A stretch of DNA of 64,000 bases, taken from an uncultured Hyphomonas sp. (lineage in GTDB: Bacteria > Pseudomonadota > Alphaproteobacteria > Caulobacterales > Hyphomonadaceae). Position numbers and translations under genes: made by a program. This document shows, in pieces, positions 1 to 9,637 of this stretch. The notes under the pieces are model-generated. The model was not told the origin of the DNA. It ran no database searches and worked only from the letters and a program-made list of their open reading frames with translations. The stretch spans positions 186,001 through 250,000 of the forward strand of contig NZ_OY782759.1 in the NCBI RefSeq assembly GCF_963678195.1. The letters are read 5' to 3'. The first letter of the stretch is position 1, and every line of letters begins with the position of its first letter.

Positions 1-178
1 CGCGGCTTTCCCAGCGCTCCGTCACCCGCACGAGCCCCGGATCGAGCACATCGATACTGTAAGCATAGTCCAGGCAACCCGCTTCAGCGCGGCTCGCCCG
101 GATCATGGCTTCCATGGCCGGACGAGCGGCATCAATGCTCTCCGCCGGCAGGCGGACAGTGCCTTCGATCACGATCAT
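1..178 (-). CDS. ABM-domain monooxygenase-like protein (partial)
   Basis: Only the N-terminal 59 residues are inside the window; the gene runs off the left edge. The reading frame starts at an ATG at 178 and opens MIVIEGTVRLPAE, with a later AEAGCLDYAYSIDV stretch. This beta-strand / helix / 'E-x-G-C' pattern is that of antibiotic-biosynthesis-monooxygenase (ABM, YgiN-like) domains, small dimeric ferredoxin-like folds that often act on quinones or as stand-alone enzymes of unknown substrate. A second ABM gene lies at 28685-28987. The substrate cannot be inferred. The family call is fairly safe, the function is not. Confidence 0.6.
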   Translation of the reverse strand, partial: MIVIEGTVRLPAESIDAARPAMEAMIRASRAEAGCLDYAYSIDVLDPGLVRVTERWESR

Positions 179-228
179 GCGGTCTGTTTCCCTTCCGGAT
201 GCGACGCTCTCAACATCGCGTCCTGCCG

Positions 229-531
229 CTAGCATTTCCCGAGTTGGCCACTACACCTGTTGCGTTGGATGTTATCCAGCGCGTCCTTGGTGTTGCCCTC
301 GGTATAGGCATCCCACCATTCCCACACTTTTTCGGATTTGCATTGCTTTATCGGGAAGCGCGTACCGGTCACTTTGATGGACCGGCAGGTAATCACACTC
401 CCATCTGGCGAGACCCGGCCTTCCAGGCCCGCCCAGGCGTCGTTAGGGTCGATGTCAGCAGTTTGCACATCCGCTGGTGTGGCGGCGCAAGCACCAAGCA
501 ACAAAACAACAACCGTCAGCAAGCATCTCAT
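229..531 (-). CDS. small hypothetical lipoprotein
   Basis: A 100-residue protein with a classical lipoprotein signal: positively charged start, hydrophobic core and lipobox LLGAC near residue 15, so it is probably anchored to a membrane through the diacylated cysteine. The mature part contains a W-E-W-W motif and several cysteines (residues about 49, 64, 93 and 100) that could form disulfides in the periplasm. I do not recognise a named family. It lies downstream of leuD on the same strand with a 64-nt gap, so it may or may not be part of that transcript. Confidence 0.7.
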   Translation of the reverse strand: MRCLLTVVVLLLGACAATPADVQTADIDPNDAWAGLEGRVSPDGSVITCRSIKVTGTRFPIKQCKSEKVWEWWDAYTEGNTKDALDNIQRNRCSGQLGKC

Positions 532-595
532 CGTTTCATCCTCCGATTGAGAGGGTGCGGCGGCAGAATTATCTTGTCAAAGTATTTCTCGCGGC

Positions 596-1225
596 TCAGT
601 TCGCGCGTTCCAGCCACGGTGTGGACAGCTTGCGCGTCGCCTCATAGGCATTGATATCGCCTTCGGCCTGCAGGGAGGCCCCGATCTCGTCGAGCCCCTG
701 AAGCAGATTGGATTTGCGGCCCGGATCGACATCGAAACTATAGACCTCGCCATCCGGCGCGGTCACCGTCTGGGTTTCGAGGTTCACCGTGAAAATGTGG
801 TTCGATCCGCCAGCCTGTTGCGCAAATTTCTCGCAGACATCCACCGGCAGGCGCACGGGCAGAATGCCGTTCTTGTAGCAATTATTGTGGAAGATGTCGG
901 CAAAACTCGGCGCGATGATCACCGAAATGCCCTGATCCGCCAGCGCCCACGGCGCATGTTCGCGCGAAGAACCGCAGCCGAAATTCTCGCCGGTGATCAG
1001 GATGTCTGCCTTGCTGAATTCCGGCTTGTTCAGCACGAAGTCCGGATTGGGCGACCCATCGGCCAGTGTTTTCAGTTCATAGAACAGACCTTTGGACAGG
1101 CCGGTCCGTTCGGTCGTCTTCAGGAACTGTTTCGGGATGATCATGTCCGTGTCGACATTCGACATGGGCTTGCCCTTTTCGAGCAGCGGCGCGGCGGTTC
1201 CGGTAATCTCGGTAAACGGTGTCAT
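596..1225 (-). CDS. leuD: 3-isopropylmalate dehydratase small subunit
   Basis: LeuD pairs with LeuC to isomerise 2-isopropylmalate to 3-isopropylmalate in leucine synthesis. The 209-residue protein shows family hallmarks: an N-terminal NVDTDMIIPKQFL strand, the swivel-domain substrate loop NFGCGSSREHAPWAL around residue 73-87, and FHNNCYKNGILP. The start at 1225 (MTPFTEITG) is chosen because the frame extends upstream only into the preceding gene, leaving 10 nt after that gene's stop. Its partner leuC lies about 3.2 kb upstream on the same strand, separated by four other genes, whereas the two are usually adjacent. Confidence 0.95.
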   Translation of the reverse strand: MTPFTEITGTAAPLLEKGKPMSNVDTDMIIPKQFLKTTERTGLSKGLFYELKTLADGSPNPDFVLNKPEFSKADILITGENFGCGSSREHAPWALADQGISVIIAPSFADIFHNNCYKNGILPVRLPVDVCEKFAQQAGGSNHIFTVNLETQTVTAPDGEVYSFDVDPGRKSNLLQGLDEIGASLQAEGDINAYEATRKLSTPWLERAN

Positions 1226-1235
1226 GGCGGCGTTC

Positions 1236-2090
1236 TTACTTCGGCTCATGGGCAATGAAAAGCGTTGGAACGCCCATTGTGCCATCGCGGACAGTGAAGA
1301 CGGAGGAGCCAGGCTTCCGGCCCTTGCGCTGTTCGGAGACATTGAAGCCCGCATCGGTCAGGCGCGCATGGGCAGAGGCCAGGTCTGCCACTTCCCAGGT
1401 CAGACCCCAGATCCGGTCCGGCCCGGCCGGATCATGCGTTTCGCCCAGGCGGTGGATCACCTCAAAGGTCAGCCCGCCTGTGCGGAAGAACAGGAAACGC
1501 GTCTTCCATTGCGGCGCATTCCGATCGAGCGCGAGATCAAGACCCAGACGCGCGCCATAGAGCCCGAGTGCCCGGTCAGGGTTCGGCGTGTCGATGACGA
1601 TATGATCCAGGGATGTGACGGCCCCGTCCGGCGCTGCCTGTTCCGGCAGCGGCGCGTCTGGCTGGATGAGGAAGGTCTTCACGCCGGCCGTCTGGTCGTC
1701 GGCGCAGCGGAAGCGTTTCCAGCTGCGCGCCTTTCCGTCCAACTTGTTGGTGCTTTCGCCCGGGATGACTTCGTGCGGGCCCATGCCGCGGCGGGTCAGC
1801 TTGTGATGCGCCGCGCCGATGTCGCCCGTGCCGAAGGCCAGCGTCTTCAGGCCCGGCCCGTCGATCTCGATGATCTCCCGCAGCCGGTCCGCCACCGGCC
1901 CTTTCCCGGCAGGCGCCATCAATTCGAGACTGGTGTTCGCCACCTTGAAAATCGCGGTCGCGGCGCCGCCGTCTCCTTCGGCGCGCCAGACGGGCGGACG
2001 GCCGAGCAGGCTTTGATACACTGCCGTGCCGGATTCAATTTCAGGCACAACGAGCACGATATGGTCGAGGCCGGTGACGAGCTGGCTCAT
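1236..2090 (-). CDS. two-domain VOC/glyoxalase family protein
   Basis: A 284-residue protein with two vicinal-oxygen-chelate modules. Module 1 begins LDHIVLVVPEIESG (residues about 8-21), module 2 begins LDHIVIDTPNPDRALGLYG (about 160-178); each has the beta-alpha-beta-beta-beta layout and a late Glu (LELMAP and LTFEVIH). VOC proteins bind a metal between paired modules and include glyoxalases, dioxygenases and isomerases, so the reaction is unknown. Its ATG overlaps the stop of the preceding gene in an ATGA tetranucleotide, and leuD follows after 10 nt, so translation is likely coupled. Confidence 0.8.
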   Translation of the reverse strand: MSQLVTGLDHIVLVVPEIESGTAVYQSLLGRPPVWRAEGDGGAATAIFKVANTSLELMAPAGKGPVADRLREIIEIDGPGLKTLAFGTGDIGAAHHKLTRRGMGPHEVIPGESTNKLDGKARSWKRFRCADDQTAGVKTFLIQPDAPLPEQAAPDGAVTSLDHIVIDTPNPDRALGLYGARLGLDLALDRNAPQWKTRFLFFRTGGLTFEVIHRLGETHDPAGPDRIWGLTWEVADLASAHARLTDAGFNVSEQRKGRKPGSSVFTVRDGTMGVPTLFIAHEPK

Positions 2091-2569
2091 GTCTTTTTCT
2101 TCTTCCTGTCTTTCTTTCCAAACCGCTTGCGGCGCGGAAACGGCATGACGCGAAACTGTTCTCCCTCATGGGCGAGCGCGACGAGGCGCCCTTCCCCGTC
2201 CAGCCAGGCGTCGCCTGCCAGTTCGCCCTGCTTGCTCAGCTTCCGCACCCGGCGCGAGATGCGCAGCGGCGTCACCCAGACCTCCTCCCCGATTCTGACT
2301 TCCGCGAGAAAGGCCGCCGATTGCCTGTCTGTCGTCCGGTTGATCTCAAAGGCCACCGGCTGGGGCGTGCCGGTTTCCAGAATGGCCGCCCGGCGCCGGT
2401 CGAAGCGCAGGGAGAACCAGGCCATCACAATGAGATAAACGCCAAACCCGGCCAGCAGAAGCTGCACCCAGCCGGAAACATCCAGCCGGATCATCGCGTC
2501 CAGCCCTGCGGCCATCGCCAGCATGACGAGGCCGAGGACGAACAAAGCGAGAGTATGAAGCGCGATCAC
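2087..2569 (-). CDS. hypothetical two-transmembrane protein
   Basis: A GTG at 2569 gives a 160-residue protein. It starts just after the cysK stop (10-nt gap) and avoids the overlap that an upstream start would cause. Residues 1-20 and about 32-52 are two hydrophobic helices (ALFVLGLVMLAMAAGL and QLLLAGFGVYLIVMAWF). A cytoplasmic or periplasmic beta-rich region follows, and the tail is strongly basic, ending in a lysine run. No family recognised. It sits between cysK and the VOC gene, whose start codon it overlaps by 4 nt. Confidence 0.65.
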   Translation of the reverse strand: MIALHTLALFVLGLVMLAMAAGLDAMIRLDVSGWVQLLLAGFGVYLIVMAWFSLRFDRRRAAILETGTPQPVAFEINRTTDRQSAAFLAEVRIGEEVWVTPLRISRRVRKLSKQGELAGDAWLDGEGRLVALAHEGEQFRVMPFPRRKRFGKKDRKKKKT

Positions 2570-2579
2570 GCCGTGAGGC

Positions 2580-3563
2580 TTACAACCCCTCGAACAGGGC
2601 CGTCGAGACGTAACGCTCCGCAAAGCTCGGCAGGATCACAACCAGCGTCTTGCCCGCCATGTCTTCCCGGCTGCCATATTTCACGGCCGCCGCAGCCGCC
2701 GCGCCCGACGAGATGCCGCCCGGAATGCCTTCCAGCTTCGCCAGCAGGCGGGCCGTTTCCATGGCTTCCTCATTGTCGACCTGCACCACATCGTCGATCA
2801 GGCTTGTGTCGGCATTGCCGGGTACGAAGCCTGCGCCGATGCCCTGGATCATGTGCGGCCCGGGATCGCCGCCGGACAGCACCGGGCTGCCCGAGGGTTC
2901 GACAGCGACCATCTTCAGCCCCGGCTTCTTCGCCTTCAGCACGCGGCCGCATCCTGTGAACGTGCCGCCTGTGCCGATGCCCGCGATCACCGCATCGACG
3001 GCGCCGTCTGTATCGCTCCAGATTTCCTCGGCCGTCGTCTTTTCATGGATCGCCGGATTGGAAGGATTGTCGAACTGGCTGGGCATAACGGCGCCCGGCG
3101 TCGACTCTATGATCTCCTGCGCCTTGGCGATGGCCCCGCCCATGCCCTTCTCTTTCGGCGTCAGCTCCAGCTGCGCACCAAGATAGGCCAGCATCTTGCG
3201 CCGCTCGATCGACATGGATTCCGGCATGGTCAGGATCAGCTTGTAGCCGCGCGAGGCCGCCACGAAGGCGAGGCCGATGCCTGTGTTGCCGGAGGTCGGC
3301 TCCACCAGCGTGCCGCCGGGCTTCAGCTTTCCGGAAGCTTCCAGCTCCAGGATCATGTTCAGGCCGATCCGGTCTTTCACCGAGGCCAGCGGATTGAAGA
3401 ACTCGCATTTGAACAGCAGGTTTGCCTTGATGCCTTTTTCCGCGGCAAATTTCGGCGCGGCCACCAGCGGCGTTGCGCCGACAGTTTCAAGAATGGACGC
3501 ATAGGTCCGCCCCCGCGGGCCATCCAGCGTTACATCACCTGCGAGTTTCACGGTTCCAGCCAT
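2580..3563 (-). CDS. cysK: cysteine synthase A
   Basis: PLP-dependent O-acetylserine sulfhydrylase making L-cysteine from O-acetylserine and sulfide in the cytosol. Visible hallmarks: the Schiff-base lysine in [11 protein letters not shown], the substrate loop [13 protein letters not shown], the phosphate-binding loop [10 protein letters not shown], and [12 protein letters not shown] near the C-terminus. About 327 residues, normal for the family. I prefer the ATG at 3563, which has GGAGG five nucleotides upstream, over an in-frame ATG at 3575. It lies inside the split leuC-leuD stretch, so sulfur and leucine synthesis genes may be co-transcribed here. Confidence 0.93.
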   Translation of the reverse strand: MAGTVKLAGDVTLDGPRGRTYASILETVGATPLVAAPKFAAEKGIKANLLFKCEFFNPLASVKDRIGLNMILELEASGKLKPGGTLVEPTSGNTGIGLAFVAASRGYKLILTMPESMSIERRKMLAYLGAQLELTPKEKGMGGAIAKAQEIIESTPGAVMPSQFDNPSNPAIHEKTTAEEIWSDTDGAVDAVIAGIGTGGTFTGCGRVLKAKKPGLKMVAVEPSGSPVLSGGDPGPHMIQGIGAGFVPGNADTSLIDDVVQVDNEEAMETARLLAKLEGIPGGISSGAAAAAAVKYGSREDMAGKTLVVILPSFAERYVSTALFEGL

Positions 3564-3658
3564 CACGTCCTCCATATCGGTTTGGCGGAGACTATCCTCC
3601 GCTACTACCTCGCATGCAACTCATGGGTCGGTTTAGTGAAATGGTTCGCCTTCCAGGC

Positions 3659-4390
3659 TCAGGTTTTGGAATCCAGCTTGAAATGATACGCGATCAATTC
3701 AAGGAAGTCCTGTATGCCGCTAGCAGCAAGTCGATCACGGTGAATGTCCAAGCTAAACTTGTCGACAAGCGACTTTACTCGGAAATAGTTAGACTGAAGT
3801 TGGCCCAACCGCTCTATCGTTTCAGTCCAATCATACTGCCAATCAGTCGACAATTCTAGAAACCGTCCGAATTCCTTTATCTTGGTAAACCTGGAAGACA
3901 GATCTCGAATGAGCACCGCAAGTGGGTACTCTGATCTTCTGTCATAGTTGGCCATACCCCAAGCAATGCGCTGATGGCCATCATTTAGGTCTTTAATAGG
4001 TCTAAAAACCGGTCGCAACGCGTCAAAAAGGTGAACGCTCGCATCGCGAAGGAACATGTCCACGTCTGCCATTGCGCTGGCCTTTTGATTGTCAGCTAAC
4101 TGCTGCTCAATAAGGCTTGTTTGCGCTTTGAACTGGTCCACCGAATGCCGCATTTCTTTTATTTGCAAACGCAGTTCTTTTCCTTGTTGGAAAAATCCGA
4201 GTACAAGCCAATAGAAAGCTAGTGGTGCCGCCATCCCCGCCCAGAAGTCACCCGCTTCATTTAGCCTAATTTGCCAAATCGGCGGAACTGAAACGCATGC
4301 GACAAGAATCCAGCTAACAACCCACAGAATTGATACGATAACAGACCATCGTATCAAATGCTCCCAGCGTGGATCGTTATGGTCGTTCAT
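3659..4390 (-). CDS. hypothetical membrane protein with coiled coil, lower GC
   Basis: A 243-residue protein with two N-terminal membrane helices (about residues 14-35 and 46-66, including a GDFWAG-MAAPLAFYWLVLGFF segment). A long amphipathic, probably coiled-coil helix follows (about 67-105; QQGKELRLQIKEMRHSVDQF), then a helical C-terminal domain. This layout resembles the membrane-anchored half of putative AbiC-type phage abortive-infection proteins, but that is only a pattern match. Base composition is clearly lower in GC than the neighbours (about 42% by hand count in 4141-4200), suggesting acquisition by transfer. It begins 5 nt after leuC stops and ends 95 nt before cysK starts. Confidence 0.7.
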   Translation of the reverse strand: MNDHNDPRWEHLIRWSVIVSILWVVSWILVACVSVPPIWQIRLNEAGDFWAGMAAPLAFYWLVLGFFQQGKELRLQIKEMRHSVDQFKAQTSLIEQQLADNQKASAMADVDMFLRDASVHLFDALRPVFRPIKDLNDGHQRIAWGMANYDRRSEYPLAVLIRDLSSRFTKIKEFGRFLELSTDWQYDWTETIERLGQLQSNYFRVKSLVDKFSLDIHRDRLAASGIQDFLELIAYHFKLDSKT

Positions 4391-4395
4391 TTAGA

Positions 4396-5793
4396 TCAGC
4401 CAATCACACCCGTGATCGCGGCTTTCGCTGCGAGGGCCGGGCTCATCAGATGGGTGCGGCCATCGCGGCCCTGACGGCCCTCGAAATTCCGGTTCGAAGT
4501 GGACGCGCAGCGTTCGCCCGGCGACAGGGTGTCCGGGTTCATGCCGAGGCACATGGAGCAGCCCGGCTCACGCCATTCGAAACCGGCTTCGAGGAAGATC
4601 TGGTCGAGGCCTTCTTCCTCCGCCTGCACCCGGACAAGACCGGATCCCGGCACGACCATGGCGCGCACGCCTTCGGCCACCTGATTGCCTTTCGCCACCT
4701 CGGCCGCAGCGCGCAGATCCTCGATACGGGAATTGGTACACGAACCAATGAAGACGCGCTGCACCGGCGTGCCGGCAATCGGGACACCGCCCTCGAGGCC
4801 CATATAAGCCAGGGCGCGTTCGCAGGCGGCAGCTTTTACCGGATCGGAGAAATCCTCCGGCTTCGGAATAATGCCTGACACCGGAATACCCTGTTCCGGG
4901 CTGGTGCCCCAGGTCACCGTCGGCTCAACGTCTTCGGCATTGATTTTGACGACATGGTCGAACACGGCGTCTTCATCCGTGTAGAGCGTCTTCCAGAAGC
5001 TTTCGGCCACTTCCCATGCCCCGCCCTTCGGCGCGGACGGACGGCCTTTCAGATAGGCGAAGGTCTTCTCGTCCGGCGCGATCAGGCCTGCACGGGCGCC
5101 GCCCTCAATGGACAGGTTGCACAGCGTCATACGCCCTTCCATGGTGAGGTCGCTGATCGCTTCGCCGCGATACTCCATCACACAGCCCGTGCCGCCGGCG
5201 GTGCCGATCTGGGCAATGATGTGCAGGGCGAGGTCTTTCGCCGTCACGCCCGGCTTCAGCTTGCCGGTCACTTCAATCGCCATGTTCTGCATCTTCCGGG
5301 CCCGGAGGGTCTGGGTCGCCAGAACATGCTCCACTTCAGACGTGCCGATGCCGTGTGCCAGCGCACCGAACGCGCCATGGGTGGAGGTATGGCTGTCGCC
5401 GCAGACGATCGTCATGCCGGGCTGTGTGCGGCCCTGCTCCGGCCCCACGACATGGACGATGCCGTTATTGATATCGCCCATGGGGAAGAACTCGATGCCA
5501 TATTCGGCGACATTGCGCGATAGCGTTTCCAGCTGGTTGCGCGCCTCGGGATCGGTCACGCCGGCAAGGCCCGCCGCCTGGTTCTCGGTCGGCGTGTTGT
5601 GGTCGGCGACGGCCAGCGTCAGGTCCGTGCGGCGTACACCCCGGCCCGCCGCCTTCAGGCCCGCAAAGGCCTGCGGGGTCGTCACCTCATGGATCAGGTG
5701 CAGGTCGATATAAAGAAGGCTTTCCCCCGACGCCTCATCGGTGTGCACCAGATGCGCATCCCAGATCTTGTCGTAGAGTGTCTTGCCTGCCAT
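4396..5793 (-). CDS. leuC: 3-isopropylmalate dehydratase large subunit
   Basis: The aconitase-family large subunit carrying the [4Fe-4S] cluster for isopropylmalate isomerisation. The 465-residue product has the expected length and motifs: [16 protein letters not shown] start, [20 protein letters not shown] (first cluster cysteine region), [18 protein letters not shown], and [12 protein letters not shown], which supplies the remaining cluster cysteines. It is the first gene of the minus-strand run leading to leuD. The 105 bases between it and the kinase gene at 5899 must contain its promoter; I see no obvious attenuator peptide. Confidence 0.97.
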   Translation of the reverse strand: MAGKTLYDKIWDAHLVHTDEASGESLLYIDLHLIHEVTTPQAFAGLKAAGRGVRRTDLTLAVADHNTPTENQAAGLAGVTDPEARNQLETLSRNVAEYGIEFFPMGDINNGIVHVVGPEQGRTQPGMTIVCGDSHTSTHGAFGALAHGIGTSEVEHVLATQTLRARKMQNMAIEVTGKLKPGVTAKDLALHIIAQIGTAGGTGCVMEYRGEAISDLTMEGRMTLCNLSIEGGARAGLIAPDEKTFAYLKGRPSAPKGGAWEVAESFWKTLYTDEDAVFDHVVKINAEDVEPTVTWGTSPEQGIPVSGIIPKPEDFSDPVKAAACERALAYMGLEGGVPIAGTPVQRVFIGSCTNSRIEDLRAAAEVAKGNQVAEGVRAMVVPGSGLVRVQAEEEGLDQIFLEAGFEWREPGCSMCLGMNPDTLSPGERCASTSNRNFEGRQGRDGRTHLMSPALAAKAAITGVIG

Positions 5794-5898
5794 GGGCCGA
5801 AAATTCCCTGCCTGTAGAAAAAATATTGCGCCGAAATGGGCAACTCAGCGCGTCTGGTGCAACACCGGAAGCACGGCGTCAATGTGTCGGGTGGTCGT

Positions 5899-7914
5899 TC
5901 AGGCGACCCGGTGCACCGTCCGGCGGGCCCATCTCTCCACAGTCTCCAGCAATTCCGCCTTGTCGAGCGGCTTGGTGAGGACGGCATCCACCCCGCGGGT
6001 GAGGAAATCCCGCCGCTCTTCGGTCATGGCATGGGCGGTCACGGCGATAATCGGCGTCGGCAGACGCCCGCCGGACCCCTCGAAATCGCGAATGACCCCT
6101 GTGGCCTCAAGCCCGTCCATGAGCGGCATGGAGACATCCATCAGCACCAGCGCGTAGGTATTCTGGCGGAAGAGCTCAACCGCCTCCTGCCCGTTGGAAG
6201 CAAAGTGCAGTTCATAACCGCTTGTCCGCAACAGCCCGGCAATGACGCGCTGGTTCACTTCATTGTCTTCAGCAATCAGGATCCGCCCGGCGGACAGGGA
6301 CATGCCGGACCGCACCGCCCGGGCGGGTCTGGCCGGTGCCTCCGGCCGCGGTGCTTTGGCGGGCTTCCGACGCTCTGTCCCCTGGAATGCCTGGGCAACG
6401 GTTTCCCCCAGAACGCCGCTGCGCAGAGGCTTCACGAGGAAGGCACTGACTCCGGTTTTCAGGAAGGCCTCTTTGACCTCGGCGGAATCCACCGAGGAAA
6501 CGACCACGATCTTCAACCGGTTGAAGGCCGGTTTGGACCGGATCATCTGTGCGACCCGCAAGCCGTCTATATCCGGCATCTGGAAATCCAGCACCAGCAA
6601 GTCGTAGGGCTCACGCCGGTTGTACGCGTCGGCAAGGCGGCGCAGACCCGCCCGCGGATCCTTCTCATGGTCTGACCGGATGCCATACAGGGCCAGCTGG
6701 CTGGCCGAGATCCGGCAGTTCAGCGAAATGTCGTCGATCACCAGCGCCCGGAGATGGCTGAGGTCTGCCCGCTCAACCGGCTCCAGGAACAGGCGCGGCT
6801 CATCGTCCGCAACCGGCAGGGTCAGCTCGACCCGGAAGGTTGACCCGACGCCAAACGTGGACGTTACACCGATCTCGCCTGCCATAGCCTCAACCAGGCT
6901 GCGGCAGATGGAGAGGCCGAGGCCCGTGCCGCCGTACCGGCGCGTCGTTGAGGCGTCGGCCTGCTCGAACTGGTGGAACACTGTTTCCAGCTTGTCTTCC
7001 GGAATACCGACACCGGTATCGTCCACGGTGATGGCCAGATGGGCATACCCGTTCTCACCCGACCCGGCGATGCGGACCAGGACGTGACCCCTGGCCGTAA
7101 ACTTGATCGCATTGCCGACAAGGTTCGTCAGGATCTGACGGATGCGCCCTGCATCGCCCACGACCTCGTCCGGCACGTCGCGCGAAATGTCGGTGATCAG
7201 TTCGATCCCCTTCTCGTTCGCGCCGGAACCAAGCAGCGCGGCCACATCGTCCAGCACGGCGGACAGGGAGAAAGGCTCTGACTCGATTGCCAGCTTGCCG
7301 GCTTCGATCTTCGAAAAATCGAGAATATCGTTGATGACCGTCAGCAGAGCCTCGCCGGACCGTTCGATCATTTCAACGATCTCGACCTGCTCTTCGTCCA
7401 GTGCCGTGCGCCGCAGCACCTGAGACATGCCAAGGACGCCGTTCATCGGTGTCCGGATCTCGTGGCTCATATTGGCGAGGAATTCGGTCTTGGATTTCGA
7501 CGCGTTCAGCGCAGTCTGATTGGCTTTTTCCAGCTCCGCCGCCTGCTGCTTCGCCTCGGTCACATCTGTCAGAACGCAAATCGTGCAGGCGCTGCCATTG
7601 GTATCCTCGGCACACGACGCCGCCACCTCCATCCAGCGCATATCGCCCGCCGCATCGGCGATCTGCTCAGTGCTGGCATGGTTTGAGCGGCTTTCCAGGA
7701 CGCGCTGGTCCAGATTCGCGAACACCTCAGCCTGGTCTTTCGGAAGACCGTCGAAGTCCCGGCGGCCGATCAGGGCGCTGCGCGGCTGGCCGGTAAACCG
7801 GCAGAAAGCCTCATTCACCTCAACCCAAGTCTGGTCGCCGTTCCGGATATAAACGGGATTTGGCAGGAGATTCAGTGTCTCCCTCAGCAACTCGGATTTG
7901 CCGTCGCCAATCAT
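5899..7914 (-). CDS. PAS-containing hybrid sensor histidine kinase with two receiver domains
   Basis: A 671-residue soluble signalling protein. Order: PAS domain (about 10-125, [19 protein letters not shown]), a dimerisation/phospho-acceptor domain with [16 protein letters not shown] (His near residue 150), a HATPase domain ([37 protein letters not shown]), receiver 1 with a candidate aspartate in [11 protein letters not shown], and receiver 2 with [11 protein letters not shown]. No transmembrane segment is seen, so it senses a cytosolic cue. ATG at 7914 (GGGGAG 11 nt upstream) is preferred over a GTG at 7950. No cognate response-regulator gene adjoins it, so its phosphorelay partners are unknown. 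Confidence 0.9.
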   Translation of the reverse strand: MIGDGKSELLRETLNLLPNPVYIRNGDQTWVEVNEAFCRFTGQPRSALIGRRDFDGLPKDQAEVFANLDQRVLESRSNHASTEQIADAAGDMRWMEVAASCAEDTNGSACTICVLTDVTEAKQQAAELEKANQTALNASKSKTEFLANMSHEIRTPMNGVLGMSQVLRRTALDEEQVEIVEMIERSGEALLTVINDILDFSKIEAGKLAIESEPFSLSAVLDDVAALLGSGANEKGIELITDISRDVPDEVVGDAGRIRQILTNLVGNAIKFTARGHVLVRIAGSGENGYAHLAITVDDTGVGIPEDKLETVFHQFEQADASTTRRYGGTGLGLSICRSLVEAMAGEIGVTSTFGVGSTFRVELTLPVADDEPRLFLEPVERADLSHLRALVIDDISLNCRISASQLALYGIRSDHEKDPRAGLRRLADAYNRREPYDLLVLDFQMPDIDGLRVAQMIRSKPAFNRLKIVVVSSVDSAEVKEAFLKTGVSAFLVKPLRSGVLGETVAQAFQGTERRKPAKAPRPEAPARPARAVRSGMSLSAGRILIAEDNEVNQRVIAGLLRTSGYELHFASNGQEAVELFRQNTYALVLMDVSMPLMDGLEATGVIRDFEGSGGRLPTPIIAVTAHAMTEERRDFLTRGVDAVLTKPLDKAELLETVERWARRTVHRVA

Positions 7915-8023
7915 CACAGCCGATACTCCCCACGAAGAGGAGCCAAACACACATGGATCAACAATCCCTTAAGTTGAATCCCCGCGCGCCGGTGTGATCT
8001 GCTGGCCAAATTGCGCCCTGAAA

Positions 8024-8058
8024 CGAAAACGCCCCCGCCTTTCGGCAGGGGCGCTTGT
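8024..8058 (-). terminator. intrinsic terminator of rplS
   Basis: On the minus strand an inverted repeat (CGCCCCTGCC - GAAA - GGCGGGGGCG, plus coordinates 8030-8053, one G-U pair) is followed by TTTTCGTTT. A GNRA-type loop and a U-rich tract directly after the stem, 24 nt past the rplS stop codon, make this a convincing Rho-independent terminator. Confidence 0.85.
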
Positions 8059-8081
8059 CATGTGCCGGTGGCGTGAGGGGT

Positions 8082-8645
8082 CTATTCCTCTGCGCCGCCT
8101 TCTGCAGTGTCTGCAGCGGCTTCGGCCTCGGCGGCAGCAGCCGCAGCGGCGTCTGCTTCAGCTTTTGCCTTGGCGGCAGCTTCGCGCTCAGCAGCAGCGG
8201 CTTCCTTGCGGGCAGCCTTGGCAGCGTCTTTCTGGCGGCGGCGCTCGGTTTTCGAGACGGCGATCTCGACCTGCTCGATGCCGTGGCCGGTGGTCCGCTC
8301 TGCGATACGGGCACCCTTCCCGCGCAGGCCGCGCAGGTAGTAGAGCTTGGCGCGGCGAACGCGGCCCTTACGCTTCACTTCGATCGACTCGATCATCGGC
8401 GAGACCAGCGGGAACACACGCTCCACGCCTTCACCGAAAGAGATCTTACGGACCGTGAAGCTCTCGTTCACACCAGCGCCCGAACGAGCAATGCACACGC
8501 CTTCAAAGCGTTGCACGCGCTCACGGTCGCCTTCCGTAATGCGGACGTTCACGGCCAGCGTGTCACCGGGCGAGAATGCCGGGATGTCTTTGCCGCTGAG
8601 GACGCGGGAAACTTCTTCTGCGTCAAGCTGTTCAATAATGTTCAT
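8082..8645 (-). CDS. rplS: ribosomal protein bL19 with Ala/Glu-rich tail
   Basis: Large-subunit protein bL19 at the 30S-50S interface. Residues 1 to about 120 are the normal protein ([21 protein letters not shown], the [14 protein letters not shown] region, [15 protein letters not shown]). Bacterial bL19 is normally about 115-125 residues. Here about 60 further residues form a low-complexity Lys/Ala/Glu tail ending in EGGAEE. Its start lies inside the end of trmD (14-nt overlap), so it is probably translated by coupling, and a strong terminator follows. The rpsP product upstream in the same cluster has a similar tail. Confidence 0.96.
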   Translation of the reverse strand: MNIIEQLDAEEVSRVLSGKDIPAFSPGDTLAVNVRITEGDRERVQRFEGVCIARSGAGVNESFTVRKISFGEGVERVFPLVSPMIESIEVKRKGRVRRAKLYYLRGLRGKGARIAERTTGHGIEQVEIAVSKTERRRQKDAAKAARKEAAAAEREAAAKAKAEADAAAAAAAEAEAAADTAEGGAEE

Positions 8646-9357
8646 CGCCTGTCTCCGGCGCTTGGATATCGTGGGTTTCGGAGTAAGCGGCGTATAAATC
8701 GGGGCGGCGTTGCTTTGTCAACGCCTTTGCGCTGTTCAAACGCCATTCTGCGATGCGTTTGTGATCTCCGGACAGCAGGACGTCCGGAGTCCCATGAGGG
8801 CCCCACTGACGCGGCATTGTATACTGGTCATGTTCCAGCAGGCCGTTTTCGAAGGATTCCTCACTTAAGGAGTCGGCATTTCCGGCCACACCCGGCAGCA
8901 GGCGCACCACCGCCTCGGTCAGCGCCATGGCCGCCACTTCCCCGCCGGCGAGCACGAAATCGCCCATCGAGACCTCTTCCAGGCCATGGGTGTCGATCAC
9001 CCGCTGGTCGAGGCCTTCGAACCGGCCGCAGAACATCACAAGGCCAGGGCTGGCGGCGTATTCGCGCGCCATTTCCTGCGTAAACGGCTTCCCGCGCGGG
9101 GAGAGATAGATGAGATGCTTGTTGTCGGTGACGATACTGTCCAGCGCGGCCGCGGCCACATCGGGGCGCAGCACCATGCCGGCCCCGCCACCGGTCGGCG
9201 GCGCATCGACATTGCGGTGCTTGCCGAGGCCGAACTCGCGCAGCTGGATCGTTTCCCAGTCCCAGATACCTTCCCTGCGGGCGCGCTCCAGGATGGACAC
9301 GCCCAGCGGGCCGGGAAAGGCCTCGGGAAACAATGTGATGAAACTCGTCTCGAACAT
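8632..9357 (-). CDS. trmD: tRNA (guanine-N1-)-methyltransferase
   Basis: TrmD uses S-adenosylmethionine to make m1G37 in tRNAs, preventing frameshifting. The 241-residue protein shows the SPOUT trefoil-knot signatures: [18 protein letters not shown] at the N-terminus, [11 protein letters not shown], the knot loop [23 protein letters not shown] and [16 protein letters not shown]. In most bacteria it directly follows rimM. Here rimM ends about 4.7 kb upstream and trmD has its own 5' region shared with the divergent Mn riboswitch transcript. It overlaps rplS by 14 nt. Confidence 0.97.
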   Translation of the reverse strand: MFETSFITLFPEAFPGPLGVSILERARREGIWDWETIQLREFGLGKHRNVDAPPTGGGAGMVLRPDVAAAALDSIVTDNKHLIYLSPRGKPFTQEMAREYAASPGLVMFCGRFEGLDQRVIDTHGLEEVSMGDFVLAGGEVAAMALTEAVVRLLPGVAGNADSLSEESFENGLLEHDQYTMPRQWGPHGTPDVLLSGDHKRIAEWRLNSAKALTKQRRPDLYAAYSETHDIQAPETGDEHY

Positions 9358-9446
9358 GCGCTGCCTTTAACGCAGCCATGGCCGTACGTCACCGTTTCAT
9401 CGCTGCGTCCCCTCTTGCCCTTCGCGATGATCCCGATTACTCCGGC

Positions 9447-9600
9447 CCCGTCATCTGGGGAGTAGCCAGCCGTCGAAAGCCGGGCTTCCGTGTCAACATA
9501 CTCGGCTGAGAGGCCGTGGTGCGGAAGGAGCGGTCACCACCGTTCGGGCGAGACCAATGACATTGCCTCCTGCCTTGCCGGGCGTGGGGAGCGATGTCGT
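9447..9600 (+). ncRNA. yybP-ykoY Mn(II) riboswitch
   Basis: Upstream of the GDT1-type transporter gene sit the two conserved metal-binding loop sequences of the yybP-ykoY riboswitch: CTGGGGAGTAGCC at 9455-9467 and GTCAACATACTCGGC at 9492-9506. A helix-forming segment joins them, and the conserved GGCGAGACC follows at 9547-9555. This element binds Mn(II) and switches on genes for Mn export and membrane proteins of the UPF0016 and TerC classes, which matches the next gene. Exact ends are approximate. I identified it by sequence motifs, not by a covariance search. Confidence 0.85.
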
Positions 9601-9637
9601 TGGACTCGAACAAGGCCCGGCACGGAGATTCGTTTCA

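Noticed and set aside
1092..2438. Plus-strand open frame of 448 codons opposite leuD, VOC and the two-helix protein
   Set aside because: Overlaps three real minus-strand genes; composition is that of a mirror frame.
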